DNA of 50,441 nucleotides from an uncultured Bacteroidales bacterium (GTDB taxonomy: Bacteria; Bacteroidota; Bacteroidia; Bacteroidales; FEN-979): contig CAIYJU010000179.1 of NCBI GenBank assembly GCA_903926565.1, positions 1-50,441 on the forward strand. The letters are read 5' to 3'. The notes under the pieces are model-generated. The model ran no database searches, was not told where the DNA came from, and saw only the letters and a program-made list of their open reading frames with translations. Every line of letters begins with the position of its first letter. Positions within the stretch are counted from its first letter, which is position 1. The translations under genes were made by a program, and so were the position numbers. This document shows, in pieces, positions 18,495-29,001 of this stretch.

Positions 18495-18971
18495 CTATTG
18501 AGCTAACATAACCGGCTGGCATGGGGAATCAGGCGAGAGGCTCTCCCCCCCCGTCAGTGGGTCGATTGAAATCCCGATAACCGCCTTGCAACCTCCCGGA
18601 AATGGGTTGGGATGAAAAGTTCCGTCATCCTGCACAAAGACGAAGTACCGTTTCCCGACAGTGAGATCAGGAATATCAGGGATCTTCAGAGCCCTTCCGT
18701 TGAGCATCCCTCCTGCATAAACGATCCGAATCTCCGGATCGTTACCAGATCGTGAAGGATTCACGGATCTTACGATCTCGATGTCACTGAAAACAGTTTC
18801 GGTGACGGGCATGGAATCACCTAGCAGGAAACAATTCTGCCTGACGACCGTTCCGCTGAATACAAGATCAGCCTGCGTGCCTGCTGCATCATACACCGGG
18901 GTGTCCTGCTGGGCCTTGACTTCCGATATCAGGCACATAAGCAGTAAAAATCCTGAAGTTAACTTTTTCAT
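18495..18971 (-). CDS. Small secreted protein, family not named
   Basis: 158 residues with a signal peptide (MKKLTSGFLLLMCLISEVKA). The mature part has the pattern ADLVFSGTV ... FSDIEIVRSV ... IRIVYAGGMLNGRALKI ... DLTVGKRYFVFV, a small extracytoplasmic beta-domain pattern (GTV, GG..G, P.l..G.r.lvF) seen in many secreted proteins of unknown function. Three Cys (NCFLL, GGCKA, SPCQP) may form a disulfide. No active site is recognisable. A decayed paralogue lies at 32.6 kb, and a copy of this gene's upstream region lies at 34.4 kb. It is convergent with the FISUMP gene and probably transcribed alone. Confidence 0.75.
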   Translation of the reverse strand: MKKLTSGFLLLMCLISEVKAQQDTPVYDAAGTQADLVFSGTVVRQNCFLLGDSMPVTETVFSDIEIVRSVNPSRSGNDPEIRIVYAGGMLNGRALKIPDIPDLTVGKRYFVFVQDDGTFHPNPFPGGCKAVIGISIDPLTGGESLSPDSPCQPVMLAQ

Positions 18972-19000
18972 AGGGCTTTATTTTTCGTGGTTGTTTCCCG

Positions 19001-19064
19001 TAAAAGTACAACCACCACACTGGGCAGGTCAAGCGTTGAAATGCCTGATAAGCATGCGTATTTT
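19001..19064. repeat. 64-bp repeat upstream of the small secreted protein gene
   Basis: Matches 34374-34437 at about 51 of 64 positions, with two near-perfect blocks (TAAAAGTACAACC, and TCAAGCGTTGAAATGCC followed by AGCATGCGTATTTT). It starts 30 bp upstream of the gene's ATG, so it probably covers the promoter. Confidence 0.65.
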
Positions 19065-19199
19065 TTCGTATACCTGATTTGCCGGCTGGCCTCTGGTTTC
19101 TGAAGGTAACGGGTCAGGGAGGCTGCACGATGGCAAAGGTCAGAGGTTTCCAGGGAAGCGACATGCTTCCAAAGACAAGCAGCTTCTAAACAGCTGTAT

Positions 19200-20801
19200 T
19201 TAAAATCCGTTCAATTTCATGGTTACGGTCGGAATAAGCAGAAGGAAGCCCAATATGATCAGGATCAGCATGAAGGGGAGGACCCATTTCAGCCATTTAT
19301 CGTAGGGAATGCGGGCGATGCCCAGAACACCCATCAACACGCCGGAGGTAGGAGTGATCATGTTTGTAAAACCATCTCCAAACTGGAAAGCCATGACCGT
19401 TGCCTGACGGGAAACACCAATGAGGTCGGAGAACTGCGACATGATCGGCATGGTAAGCGCAGCTTTGGCTGATCCGGAAGGCATGATAAGGTTGATCCCG
19501 GTCTGGATGACATACATGAGGCTGATGGTAGCATAGTTCCCCATGTCGCTCATTGAACCAGCAACATAATAGAGCAGGGTGTCGATCACCTGCCCGTTTT
19601 TCAGGATGATGATAATACCCCCGGCCAGACCGACGATAATCCCGGCTGAAAGGATATCGCGGGCACCGTCGAGAAAGTGCCTGGTAAGGTCATTCAGCGA
19701 GTAGTTCATCGCAAGTCCTGAAGCGATGCCCATGACAAAGAAGAGGGTGGCAATTTCCATTACATACCATTCATAACCCATAACCCCGACTATCAGGAAG
19801 GCAATGGTAAAAAACAGAAGGTTGAGGATGTAAAAATGCACTGATTTTCGCAGCAAAAGCAGGCTGGTTAGCAGGTAGACTGCCGTCAGGACGGGTATGA
19901 CCGGTGCCGTAAAGGCTGACAGTCCTATTTTCAGAATCGTCACCGGATAATAAACTGAAAACAGTATCAGTACAACCTGAATGGCGCCAAAAACAAACCA
20001 GGCGCTGCGGGGTGTGTGATACTCGCCAGCATCTTCCTGCCTGTCGTTTTGTTCCCTCCAGTGGGCATCCTCGTCATACATGCTGGAGGATTCCGGATTT
20101 TTCCTAACTTTATGTGCATACCAAAGCACATAGGTGATACCGACAAAGGTTATTACTACCCAGCAGAATAACCGGTATTCGATCCCGGAGAAGAGGGGTA
20201 ATTTTGACAAACCCTGCGCGATTCCGATCGTAAACGGATTGAGTAATGCCCCTGCAAATCCAAGGTGGGCGGCTATATAGCACATGCATACGCCGGTAAT
20301 CGAATCATATCCCATGCGGATGGCAAGGGGGATAAAGATGATCGTAAAGGCGATGGTCTCTTCGCTCATGCCGAAAACTGCTCCGAAGATGCTGAATATC
20401 AGCATTAATAAAACGATGATGAGGTTGTCGACCCCAAGGTATTTCATTACCCGGTTATGCCCGATCTTTTTGGTGTAACGCAGGAATGCATAAATGCCGA
20501 TATCGATCGATTTCGTCTGGTTCATGATCCAGAAAGCCCCACCAATCAGCAAAATGAATACGATGATATTGGCTTTATCGACAAATCCGTCGAAGATGGC
20601 TGAAAAGATCTGCCAGGTTTGAGGCGTATTCCCAACATAATGAAAACTGTTGCTTTTAATGACCTCCCGGTCAATCCCGTTCACCTTGATCATTTCCCGT
20701 TCAAATGTACCTCCCGGAATGATCCAAGTAAGTATCCCTGCAATGATAATAATAGAGAACACGATGACGTAGGTGTGGGGGATTCTTGATTTTTTTGCCA
20801 T
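19200..20801 (-). CDS. YfcC/DcuC-type membrane carrier
   Basis: 533 residues with about 12 hydrophobic segments. The N-terminus (IPHTYVIVFSIIIIAGILTWI followed by PGGTFER) and the central FGAVFGMSEETIAFTIIF, LGFAGALLNPFTIGIAQG and TGINLIMPSGSAKAALTMPI blocks match the YfcC family of the DcuC/AitC ion-transporter superfamily. These are inner-membrane carriers annotated for C4-dicarboxylates, amino acids or short-chain acids; the substrate cannot be read from sequence. A large hydrophilic loop (about 230-265, rich in E, D, R) lies between the two halves. The gene stands alone. A TACCTTTG box 40 bp upstream supports the start. Confidence 0.88.
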   Translation of the reverse strand: MAKKSRIPHTYVIVFSIIIIAGILTWIIPGGTFEREMIKVNGIDREVIKSNSFHYVGNTPQTWQIFSAIFDGFVDKANIIVFILLIGGAFWIMNQTKSIDIGIYAFLRYTKKIGHNRVMKYLGVDNLIIVLLMLIFSIFGAVFGMSEETIAFTIIFIPLAIRMGYDSITGVCMCYIAAHLGFAGALLNPFTIGIAQGLSKLPLFSGIEYRLFCWVVITFVGITYVLWYAHKVRKNPESSSMYDEDAHWREQNDRQEDAGEYHTPRSAWFVFGAIQVVLILFSVYYPVTILKIGLSAFTAPVIPVLTAVYLLTSLLLLRKSVHFYILNLLFFTIAFLIVGVMGYEWYVMEIATLFFVMGIASGLAMNYSLNDLTRHFLDGARDILSAGIIVGLAGGIIIILKNGQVIDTLLYYVAGSMSDMGNYATISLMYVIQTGINLIMPSGSAKAALTMPIMSQFSDLIGVSRQATVMAFQFGDGFTNMITPTSGVLMGVLGIARIPYDKWLKWVLPFMLILIILGFLLLIPTVTMKLNGF

Positions 20802-20840
20802 AGGAGCCGGTCGGATTTAAAGATTCAGGTACCAAGTGTC

Positions 20841-20848
20841 CAAAGGTA
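20841..20848 (-). promoter_or_regulatory. -7 box TACCTTTG of the YfcC gene
   Basis: Perfect match to the Bacteroidota TAnnTTTG consensus, predicting a leader of about 33 nt. No convincing -33 TTTG at the usual spacing. Confidence 0.55.
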
Positions 20849-20960
20849 AGAGGATTATTCATCGCTTGTCGCAATGGTTTATATTACCGAAGCAGAATTG
20901 AAGCCTGGCTGGAAAAACTTCTTGCAGGAATCTTTTTTCACCACCATGTTCAGCGGAATA

Positions 20961-21293
20961 TTATTTTGCAGGCAATTCGTTTACTTTCATTTTTACAGCA
21001 TCAAGGTCATTAATTGCCGACTGATTGCCTTTGAACCGGATATACCCCATCTTGTCGATAACAATCAGGCGGTCGTTGGTGGTTTTATAGTCGCCCGCTT
21101 TCCTTTTTCGCTTTTTTCTGGCGGCTGGTCGTTTTATAGGCCAAAAAACCTACAATCAATACGCCAAGAGCAACGGAAAGGACCCTGTCGTGCAATTGAA
21201 AAAAATCGGGGGTTGTAGGAACGAAATGGTCCCGAGCGGTAACAACAACAAGGAAAATGCAAAGGCGTAAAATGATACTTTATAACACAACAT
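20961..21293 (-). pseudogene. Decayed small membrane-protein gene
   Basis: From an ATG the frame reads MLCYKVSFYAFAFSLLLLPL and GTISFLQPP. A shifted frame then gives FFQLHDRVLSVALGVLIVGF with LAYKTTSRQKKAKKESG (a membrane helix followed by basic residues). Back in the first frame comes DYKTTNDRLIVIDKMGYIRF with KGNQ to a TAA. The first and last parts are in the same frame but two stops lie between, so two compensating shifts would be needed. The VIDKMGYIRFKG end resembles thioredoxin-like proteins, but the family is uncertain. Confidence 0.35.
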
Positions 21294-21360
21294 ATTAACA
21301 ATAAACATGTTACTAATAGCTAAGGACCAACTGTTTAACTACGTAAAAAAAACGCATCCG

Positions 21361-21394
21361 TTTGAACAATCTGACGGGAAAATGACTATATTTG
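21361..21394 (+). promoter_or_regulatory. Promoter of the GEVED-repeat protein gene
   Basis: TTTG, 22 bp, TATATTTG: a near-consensus Bacteroidota promoter with spacing one base longer than the usual 19-21. It would give a leader of about 240 nt, in which I see no further gene. Confidence 0.5.
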
Positions 21395-21639
21395 AAGACT
21401 ATGACAAATTACTTATAAAATACTTTACATAATAAAGAGGGATCGAACTTCCGGAAAGGGCCAACTAAGGTCAACAGTTTTTTGAAAGTGAATGTTGTTA
21501 TCGACAGGTTTTGAATCCTTCGTGATTGAAATTGTTTGGCAGATCGAATATGATACTGAATATCCTGGTATGTAATGACAGGAAACTATTCCTTATATAT
21601 TCCAATCATTTATTGTCTAACACTCAAAACCACGAAAGT

Positions 21640-24210
21640 ATGTACAAAACATTTTACAACAAAATGAAATGGTGCATCACAGTATTAGTGTTTGTATCAG
21701 GTATCTCTTATTTTCCGCCCGTAGTCGGGCAAATTACCAATGAATGGGATTTTGGCGATGCACCGGAAGAATATGTCGCCTATCCCGGTATCCCGCCTGT
21801 GATGGGCTGGTTTCCAACCTGTATCAATGTAGGGGCAACCGGAACCTACATCAGTCATGGCACGTGCGTGTGTGTCTCGGGTGGCTATTTTGGAATGCTC
21901 AAGGATGATGAAACCGACGGAAACGCGGGTAGTTGTCCCGCCGTTCCGCCGAATACCATGGCACCCAACATGGATGAGTGTTTTGGCGATATGGACGCGG
22001 GACTGACCAAACCTGGCGCATACAGAATAACGGAATTTAACGGACAGGGGGTCGTCAGTACCTGTCCGTTTTCTTCGGGCGGCAAGCTTGGAGTTCCTTG
22101 CGGAACAGCCACGTGGGGACCCGATATCGACATCCAAATTGTCGGCTTAACTCCTCAGCTGGGATATCCTCCTCCGCCAGCTTTTTACCTGAATGTGCTG
22201 GCTGACTGGAACCAGGACGGTCAATGGACCACCTTTACACCCTGCAACGGAACAATTCAGACGGATGAACGGGTCGTGAGGAACGCTCTGGTCCCGACCA
22301 TGTACTACGGTCTGGCATCTGGGCTTAATTTGGGTGGTTTTCAGATCGGACCCAACAGGGGTTATGTGTGGTTCAGGTTTACCCTTACGGCAGACCCGCT
22401 ACCGGAATATTGGACCGGTGCCGGGACATATGACCTTGGTGAAACCGAGGATTACCTGTTATATGTGACGGGCACCGATTTCGGCGATGCACCCTCGCCC
22501 TACCCCACTTTATTGGCCAACGGCGGCGCGCGTCATGACATCGGCACCCTTCAAATGAGTCCGAATCCCCTCGCCTGGCCCGATTACGAAGCTGACGGAC
22601 AACCTGACCTGAATGCTGAGGGTGACGACCTGAACGGGATTGACGACGAGGATGGCGTGTTGCTGCCGTCCGTCTTTGAACCTGGCCAGACCGCGCAGAT
22701 CACCGTTCTGGTAAATGGAGAATTTACCGGTTACCCGGTTTCAGGTAAGCTGAGTGCCTGGATTGACTGGAACCAGAACGGTACCTGGGAAAACAACCCC
22801 ATGGAGCTCATTATTAACAACCAGGTGGTTTTTGAAGGAGCAAACAACTTTACGATCAACGTACCTGGTGGACCAACCGGTTATACCTTTGCCAGGTTCC
22901 GTATCAGCTCTCAGGGGGTCACCACCCCCAACGGGCCTGCCCCTAACGGAGAGGTTGAAGATTACCGTGTATTGGTCCAAATCCCGGAGGTTTATGACTT
23001 CGGTGATGCTCCCGAAGGTGCCCCGGCCTATCCCGACCTGGGGGTGCCAGGCCAGTTCCCGACCTGTCGGACTGCCGGTCCGGCCGGGTTTGTCCGGACT
23101 ACCATCGGCAACGCGTTCTTAGGGTATTCAAAAGATGATGAAGCAGACGGCAATGGCGGCGCCTGTCCGAATTTCACACCGGGTCTCTACAACATAGACG
23201 AGTGTCAGAACGACGGTGATGCAGGGCTATCCATTGCAGGCGCTTATACAATATTTGGCGACCCGGGTTCGGAAGTTGTGACGAACTGTCTGTATACATC
23301 CGGAGAGCCACTGGGGAGTGTGTGCACACCGGCGATCTGGGGTCAGCATATTGATATCTTCGTTCAGAACACGACGCAAAACACGGTTTATGTAAATGTC
23401 CTGTTCGACTGGAATCACGATGGGGTTTGGTCAGGTTCTGCACAGTGTCCGTTCGGCCCCCTGGTGCCTGAACATGTTCTGGTGAACCATCCTGTTTCTG
23501 CCGGATATTCCGGACCCTTGTCGTTGACCCCCATGCTCCAGCCCTTACTCATCGGCCCACAGAAGGGATATGTCTGGGCAAGGTTTACAATCAGCGAAAC
23601 TTCTGTCCTTCAAAATTGGGATGGAAGCGGGATCCTGGGAGTCGGAGAAACCGAAGACTATCTGCTGAAAGTCAACATGGCACAGGACCTTAACCTGCTG
23701 AACATCAACATCCCGACAGGGCAATCGTATTGCTTCGAGGCCACGCAGACCATTACCCTGGCAGGCGACGGAACTACGTTTATCGTCCAGGATGGTGCAT
23801 CCGCCGACCTGGTAGCCGGGCAGAACATCCTCATGAAAGCGGGAACCCATTTCAAGAACGGCTCAACGGTGCACGCCCGAATCGACATTACAGGCCAGTA
23901 CTGTGACGCTCCCTTCACGAAAGCGACATCAGAGACGGTTAATGAAAAGGTTATTCCCGAAAAGGATGGCCTCTTCCGCGTTTATCCGAACCCGACCACG
24001 GGGCTGTTTACCCTGGCACTGAAAGATTCTGAACCAGCCGGAAGTATCCGGGTAGAGATTTTCAGCCTGATGGGTGAATGCGTTATGCGCACCGAGTTGC
24101 CACTGATGAAACAATACCAGCTTGACCTGTCAAACAGACAACCCGGGTTGTATATGATAAAAGTGGTGAAAGGCTATGAAGTTGGTTATTTGAAGTTGAT
24201 AAGGCTCTAA
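21640..24210 (+). CDS. GEVED-repeat secreted protein with T9SS type A sorting domain
   Basis: 856 residues from the chosen ATG. An upstream in-frame TTG adds 38 residues with no signal character; the chosen N-terminus is MYKTFYNKMKWCITVLVFVS and continues as a signal peptide ending near VVGQ. Three modules each open with DFGDAP (about 37, 280 and 453) and close with GETEDYLL or GEVEDYRV (about 267, 437 and 671), which defines GEVED domains. Within them are D-x-N-x-D-G-like acidic loops (DWNQDGQW, DWNQNGTW, DWNHDGVW) that may bind calcium. Residues about 690-755 form the coat-hanger-like linker typical of T9SS cargo. The sorting domain starts near 780 (VYPNPTTGLFTL). It is predicted to be a cell-surface or secreted protein; its ligand is unknown. 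Confidence 0.88.
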   Translation: MYKTFYNKMKWCITVLVFVSGISYFPPVVGQITNEWDFGDAPEEYVAYPGIPPVMGWFPTCINVGATGTYISHGTCVCVSGGYFGMLKDDETDGNAGSCPAVPPNTMAPNMDECFGDMDAGLTKPGAYRITEFNGQGVVSTCPFSSGGKLGVPCGTATWGPDIDIQIVGLTPQLGYPPPPAFYLNVLADWNQDGQWTTFTPCNGTIQTDERVVRNALVPTMYYGLASGLNLGGFQIGPNRGYVWFRFTLTADPLPEYWTGAGTYDLGETEDYLLYVTGTDFGDAPSPYPTLLANGGARHDIGTLQMSPNPLAWPDYEADGQPDLNAEGDDLNGIDDEDGVLLPSVFEPGQTAQITVLVNGEFTGYPVSGKLSAWIDWNQNGTWENNPMELIINNQVVFEGANNFTINVPGGPTGYTFARFRISSQGVTTPNGPAPNGEVEDYRVLVQIPEVYDFGDAPEGAPAYPDLGVPGQFPTCRTAGPAGFVRTTIGNAFLGYSKDDEADGNGGACPNFTPGLYNIDECQNDGDAGLSIAGAYTIFGDPGSEVVTNCLYTSGEPLGSVCTPAIWGQHIDIFVQNTTQNTVYVNVLFDWNHDGVWSGSAQCPFGPLVPEHVLVNHPVSAGYSGPLSLTPMLQPLLIGPQKGYVWARFTISETSVLQNWDGSGILGVGETEDYLLKVNMAQDLNLLNINIPTGQSYCFEATQTITLAGDGTTFIVQDGASADLVAGQNILMKAGTHFKNGSTVHARIDITGQYCDAPFTKATSETVNEKVIPEKDGLFRVYPNPTTGLFTLALKDSEPAGSIRVEIFSLMGECVMRTELPLMKQYQLDLSNRQPGLYMIKVVKGYEVGYLKLIRL

Positions 24211-24241
24211 GTCGTATATTCCCTCATTCTTTTATAGAAAT

Positions 24242-24280
24242 AGCCGGCCAGGTATTTAAAGGGATACCTGGCCGGCTGTT
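24242..24280 (+). terminator. Long GC-rich hairpin between convergent genes
   Basis: A perfect 14-bp stem (AGCCGGCCAGGTAT with its complement) and an 8-base loop, followed by GTTTTCATT on the plus strand. It ends the GEVED gene and probably also the convergent S9 peptidase gene, although the T-run is weak on both sides. Confidence 0.75.
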
Positions 24281-24334
24281 TTCATTGCTGCTCCCCCGAT
24301 TTACCGGGAAGAGTTTTGGAGGTTTTATTCGACA

Positions 24335-26983
24335 TTACTTCTTCTCGATGGTCATCACTGCGTTGCCCATTGCTGGCATAACGGAGACAATTTTATCGGC
24401 TGACTGGGTTTTAGGATTGATCCAGAAGGTGGTTTTATCGGTTGCGTTGTCGGTGCTGACCATTTCAACCTTTACACATTCGTCGGTCTTAATGGTTTCC
24501 TTGCCTGTCACGCTTATTTTCACCTGCTTGGCTTTCATGGTCGTCATGTCAGGAACCTCAACAACAAGGCTGAAACCATCTTTCAGCGGCCACCTGGCAA
24601 TGATCTGATCCACTCCGGGTCCGTCCTGTAAAACAGCGCCTGTAAATTCCATCTCTGTCTTTTTCCCCTGCATGTCCACGATTGCCTTGTTGCCTTCGAG
24701 TGTCATGCTGATCTTCTGACCCATCTGTTCCATCTCCCTTGAAACCGGGGTCGCATCCTGTTGAAACAGGATCGCATCCTTCATCTCTCCCATCGCACCA
24801 GAAACCAGGTCGGAAACCAGCCAGTTGTTATCTTTGGGTTCAATGGTCCGCTTCATCTGCATCGCAATTTTCTGACCCTGTACTTCAAATACCACATTAT
24901 ATTCCATTGCCGAAGTGCTCCAGACGTTTTGTACGGAGGGAAGTGCTTTTGCTGTTTTCTGGGCTGTCTTCGGCTCATATTTCACTGTTGAAATATCAAC
25001 ACGCAGCTTATCAAGATTCGTTTTCACATCTTCTTCCATCCCTTCCTGGTATCGACCACCGAGGATTTCGGAGAGGAATTTCTCAGTTTCCGCATACATT
25101 GCTTTCTTGTTGAGCGGTTTGATAAAGCCATGTCCTTCGTCGGGAGCCAGCAGATATGCTACTTTCTTCCCCTTCTCCCTCAGTGCGATCACGATCTGGT
25201 CGGCTTCGGCTTTCTTCACCCTCGGATCATTTGCGCCCTGGATAATTAATAGCGGCCTGTTGATCTTTTCGGCGCTGAACAGCGGACTGGCAGCACGAAT
25301 GGCTGCCTTGCCCTCCTCGGTATTGGGATCACCAACCATGCCGTACAAAAATGCCCTGCCTGATTCCCAGTATGCAGGGATGGATTCGAGCAGGGTAAAG
25401 ATGTTGCTCGGGCCCACAATGTCAACGCCGCATGCATACACCTCAGGGGTGAATGCCAATCCGGCGAGTGTTGCATAACCTCCGTAACTGCCGCCCATGA
25501 TGGCAACCTTGTTCTTATCGGCGATACCCGCTTCAATCAGATACTTCACACCCCAGGTGATATCATCCTGCATCAGTTTTCCCCATTGCATGTCGCCGGC
25601 ATTTAAAAATTTCTTTCCGTATCCACCGCTCGACCTGAAATTGGGCTGCAAAACGGCATATCCACGGTTGGCCAGGAACTGGACTTCCGGATCGTATCCC
25701 CAATTGTCACGAGGTCCTTTCGGGCCGCCATGAACCAGTACGATCACAGGAAGGTTTTTCCCTTCAATCCCTGCAGGCATGGTCAGGTATGCCGGAATAT
25801 CAAGACCATCGCTGCTTTTGTAGGAAATCGGTTTCATCCCGGCCAGGTGTTGTTCCACCGCTTTGAGTGCCGGCCTCGGAGTATATTGATGGATCAGTTT
25901 TTTTGACTTCACATCGAAAAAATGAACTTCAGCGGCATATTTATCACCACTCACAGCAATCAACAGTTTGGAATAATCATTTGTGGTGCTCTGCAGGTAA
26001 ACCTCACGACCCGGGAATTTGGATTCCAGGTATTTATAGGTTGATTCCCATTTCTTGTCTTTCCAGTAATACTCGGTTTTATCCAGGGTGTAACTTGTGG
26101 AGATGATTTTCCTGGTATTGTCATCGAGCATCAGTCCGCCGAAATCGACTTTTTTATTCGGATCGCTTTCCATCAACTTCATTTTCTGAGTTTTTGGATC
26201 CATCAGAAACAGGGTCGACTTATCAATGTCTCCCTTGTTTGTAACAAAATAGCATTGCGAATTATCCTCATTCCATCCGGCAATGTAGGCCTGTTCATTT
26301 ACGTTGAAATCGTAGATCGGAGTGAGTTTATTTCCTTCATCGACCCTGAACATGGTGGTATTGCCCTTTTCATCGGTTTTGCTCATGACCCTCATTTTCT
26401 CATCCCAGTCAAAATCATACCCGGTGATGCGGTCATTGTTTTCAAAGAGTTTTGTCAGTTTTCCTGAGGCTATCTGCAATTCATAGAGATCATGCCATGC
26501 GGCATCCCGATCATTGAGCCCCACATAGAGAATGTTCGGATCCTTCTTGCTCACCATGAAAATTTGTGCAGCAACCTCTTTCAACGGCGTGAGATTTTTC
26601 GATTCGGGTACTCCCCCTTCTGCCGGACTTGCTTTGGGATCAACCGCAAAAATATTCATGTTCTCATCCCCGTCCTTATCTTTTACATAAAGAAGGTATT
26701 TGCTGTCCCTGGTCCAGAAATATCCGTAAAACGGACGTGTGCTGTTGGTCAGGGGGCGGGCCTTTTCAAAAGGCTCGTCAAAAGATTTCACCCACAGGTT
26801 CATGATCCCGTTGTATTGTTTCATAAACGAGATAAATTTCCCATCAGGGCTCAACTGGCCCCCGGAGATTTCCGGGTTGCCGAAAAAGAGATCACGGTCC
26901 AGTAACGGAGGCTGCTGGGCTGATGTTGAGTAAGCAATTGTCATCATGGTCATGGCCAGTAAGAAATTTTTAATCATTTTCAT
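24335..26983 (-). CDS. S9 prolyl oligopeptidase-family peptidase with a C-terminal extension
   Basis: 882 residues. A signal peptide ends at STSAQ. Residues about 30-390 form the WD40-like beta-propeller ([33 protein letters not shown]). Residues about 400-650 form the alpha/beta-hydrolase with [17 protein letters not shown], the nucleophile S499 in [10 protein letters not shown]586 in GANDPRV and H618 in DEGHGF. S9C enzymes usually stop there. Here about 230 more residues follow, with alternating strands ([55 protein letters not shown]) that look like a DUF3108-type lipoprotein-like beta domain (inference). It is periplasmic or secreted, probably releasing dipeptides from peptides, and transcribed alone. 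Confidence 0.92.
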   Translation of the reverse strand: MKMIKNFLLAMTMMTIAYSTSAQQPPLLDRDLFFGNPEISGGQLSPDGKFISFMKQYNGIMNLWVKSFDEPFEKARPLTNSTRPFYGYFWTRDSKYLLYVKDKDGDENMNIFAVDPKASPAEGGVPESKNLTPLKEVAAQIFMVSKKDPNILYVGLNDRDAAWHDLYELQIASGKLTKLFENNDRITGYDFDWDEKMRVMSKTDEKGNTTMFRVDEGNKLTPIYDFNVNEQAYIAGWNEDNSQCYFVTNKGDIDKSTLFLMDPKTQKMKLMESDPNKKVDFGGLMLDDNTRKIISTSYTLDKTEYYWKDKKWESTYKYLESKFPGREVYLQSTTNDYSKLLIAVSGDKYAAEVHFFDVKSKKLIHQYTPRPALKAVEQHLAGMKPISYKSSDGLDIPAYLTMPAGIEGKNLPVIVLVHGGPKGPRDNWGYDPEVQFLANRGYAVLQPNFRSSGGYGKKFLNAGDMQWGKLMQDDITWGVKYLIEAGIADKNKVAIMGGSYGGYATLAGLAFTPEVYACGVDIVGPSNIFTLLESIPAYWESGRAFLYGMVGDPNTEEGKAAIRAASPLFSAEKINRPLLIIQGANDPRVKKAEADQIVIALREKGKKVAYLLAPDEGHGFIKPLNKKAMYAETEKFLSEILGGRYQEGMEEDVKTNLDKLRVDISTVKYEPKTAQKTAKALPSVQNVWSTSAMEYNVVFEVQGQKIAMQMKRTIEPKDNNWLVSDLVSGAMGEMKDAILFQQDATPVSREMEQMGQKISMTLEGNKAIVDMQGKKTEMEFTGAVLQDGPGVDQIIARWPLKDGFSLVVEVPDMTTMKAKQVKISVTGKETIKTDECVKVEMVSTDNATDKTTFWINPKTQSADKIVSVMPAMGNAVMTIEKK

Positions 26984-27113
26984 AGGATTTGAATTAATTG
27001 TTTAAACGTTATTAGATCGCAATATTTCCCAGATGTTACAAATTATTTTCAAAATCTTTCAACTGCCGACAATAAATATCTGAAAACTCCGGGTATCAGG
27101 GAGAAAGAGAGGT

Positions 27114-28982
27114 TTATTGGCATGCACTATTTACAAAATACATTTCAACTTTACCCTTATTCTTTGCCTCAATCATTCCACGCGGCGTACAATTGAACCT
27201 GGGTTTTACAAGCTGATAGGTTGCCTGGCTGATATTTATCCTGCCGGCTTCCCCGCTGCTTTCAATACGTGAGGCTGTGTTAACCGTATCGCCCCAGATG
27301 TCATAGACGAATTTCCTGATTCCTACAATACCAGCGACCAATGGGCCGGTATGGATTCCTATCCTGATTTCAAAAACTTCCTGCCCGGATTTTTTCATTT
27401 GTTCTGCGTGTTCCATCATGAATGCCTGAATTTCGAGTGCGGCATTCACCGTATCAACTGCATGTGTTTTGTTCTGTACAGGAAGTCCGCCGGCACATAA
27501 ATAGCTGTCGCCAATTGTCTTTATCTTTTCAAGGTTGTATTTTTGAATGATCCTGTCAAATGCGGTAAAGCAGGTATGAAGAATGGTAACCAGTTCGGTC
27601 GCGGAAAGTTTCTCTGAAATTGTCGTGAAATTTTTAAAATCCGTGAACATCACCGTCACTTCATCATACTGCTTTGCTTCAGCACTCCCCGTCTGTTTTA
27701 GTTCTTCCGCCACCTTTGCAGGAAGGATATTCAGCAAAAGGCCTTCGGATTTCTTTTTTTCCCTTGCGGTCTTCATAAGACCCATAAAGATTGAACCTGC
27801 CAGTAAAATCAGGAGGATCGTGCCGATGAAAAGAAAATTCCTTTGGGTAGCGCGGGTTTTATTCTGAGAATCAAGCAGGGCAATACGCTGTTCATTTTTC
27901 TCTGTTCCATATTTTGTCTGCATTTCTGCTATGCTCCTGATCTTCTCGCGGGTCAATAACGAATCGTTCAGCACATTAAACTGTTGCTGCAAACGATATG
28001 CCTGCATGTAATCGTGGTTAAGTGCAAAAGCCTCTGAAAGTGCATCGGTACTTTCTGCCACACGGACCCGGTCATTTGTCTCATTTCCAAGATCCACAGA
28101 CTTCTGAAGATATGAAATTGCACTGTCAGCCATTTCACGGTTGATGAACATACGTCCCATGTTGAAATAGATGTGGGCGAGGTCAGAAAGTAAACCCAGT
28201 TCTTTATACACCGCCACCACCTGGTTGTAATAAAGAGACGACTTTGCATAATCATGAAGCTGATCATAACAGAGTGCAATATTGCATTTTACCTGGGCCC
28301 GTGAGACAGGATTACCAATATTATGGTCAATGAATTCCTTTTTGAAAAAGTAAGACAATGCTTTTTCATACTGTCCTGTGTTGAAATAGTAGTTGCCCAG
28401 TCCTCCGTAAACAAGACTAAGTTCACCCTGGTTGTTAATGCCCGAAGCTATTGATTCCGCCCTGAGATAATACTTCAGGGATGCCTCCGGCTGATGGAAA
28501 TCAACGCAAAGGTTACCCAGCGAAATGTAGATATAAGCAAGATTGGCGGAGTCTTTTGAAAAATTGTTCAGTCGCAGCGATTCATAAAGGATGCTAAACG
28601 CTGAATCTTTTTTTCCAAGCGTGCTGAACACATAGCTCATCATGACACATGCAGCCGAAGCTCCATTGAAATCCCCGCGTGATTTACGGATATCATACGC
28701 TTTGCGGAAACAGGATAGCGCAGTATCATTCTGCCCTCTTGAATAAAAATAAGAACCCATGCGCATGGAAGCATCACTGATACCTTTCGGGAAATTGGCT
28801 TCCTGCGACAGGCGAAAGGCTATTGTCGCGAGATGAAACGATGAGTCCCGGCTGGTATTTTGCCTTAAAAGCGAAAGGTCCAGGAGCCTTTTAATCCGGT
28901 TCGTATCCGGCACAATTCCTGCTTCGGAATTCACAGATCCGTTGAACAGCAGGATTATAACGATGTAACTATAAAGCCGCAA
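27114..28982 (-). CDS. TPR-containing membrane adenylate cyclase (class III)
   Basis: 622 residues: a signal-like N-terminus, TPR repeats (about 60-340, for example LAYIYISLGNLCVDFHQPEA), a coiled segment, one membrane helix (about 385-406, FLFIGTILLILLAGSIFMG) and a class III cyclase domain (about 430-615). The catalytic set is complete: metal ligands D448 (VMFTDFKNFT) and D492 (IGDSY), adenine-selecting K488 (KIKTIGD) and D561 (YDIWGD), then N568 and R572. The K/D pair points to ATP rather than GTP. It should make cAMP in the cytoplasm in response to an extracytoplasmic signal sensed by the TPR part. A small gene ends 19 bp before its start and is probably cotranscribed. Confidence 0.92.
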   Translation of the reverse strand: MRLYSYIVIILLFNGSVNSEAGIVPDTNRIKRLLDLSLLRQNTSRDSSFHLATIAFRLSQEANFPKGISDASMRMGSYFYSRGQNDTALSCFRKAYDIRKSRGDFNGASAACVMMSYVFSTLGKKDSAFSILYESLRLNNFSKDSANLAYIYISLGNLCVDFHQPEASLKYYLRAESIASGINNQGELSLVYGGLGNYYFNTGQYEKALSYFFKKEFIDHNIGNPVSRAQVKCNIALCYDQLHDYAKSSLYYNQVVAVYKELGLLSDLAHIYFNMGRMFINREMADSAISYLQKSVDLGNETNDRVRVAESTDALSEAFALNHDYMQAYRLQQQFNVLNDSLLTREKIRSIAEMQTKYGTEKNEQRIALLDSQNKTRATQRNFLFIGTILLILLAGSIFMGLMKTAREKKKSEGLLLNILPAKVAEELKQTGSAEAKQYDEVTVMFTDFKNFTTISEKLSATELVTILHTCFTAFDRIIQKYNLEKIKTIGDSYLCAGGLPVQNKTHAVDTVNAALEIQAFMMEHAEQMKKSGQEVFEIRIGIHTGPLVAGIVGIRKFVYDIWGDTVNTASRIESSGEAGRINISQATYQLVKPRFNCTPRGMIEAKNKGKVEMYFVNSACQ

Positions 28983-29001
28983 TTGGTGAAACTTATAGCT
29001 G

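Noticed and set aside
19154-19170. GGAAGC/GCTTCC hairpin after the YfcC gene
   Set aside because: A 6-bp stem without a T-run is too weak to call a terminator.
20874-21218. A 114-codon plus-strand frame
   Set aside because: Better explained as the antisense of the decayed membrane-protein gene on the minus strand.
21526-21639. Upstream TTG start of the GEVED protein
   Set aside because: It would place 38 non-signal residues before the signal peptide; the ATG at 21640 is the natural start.
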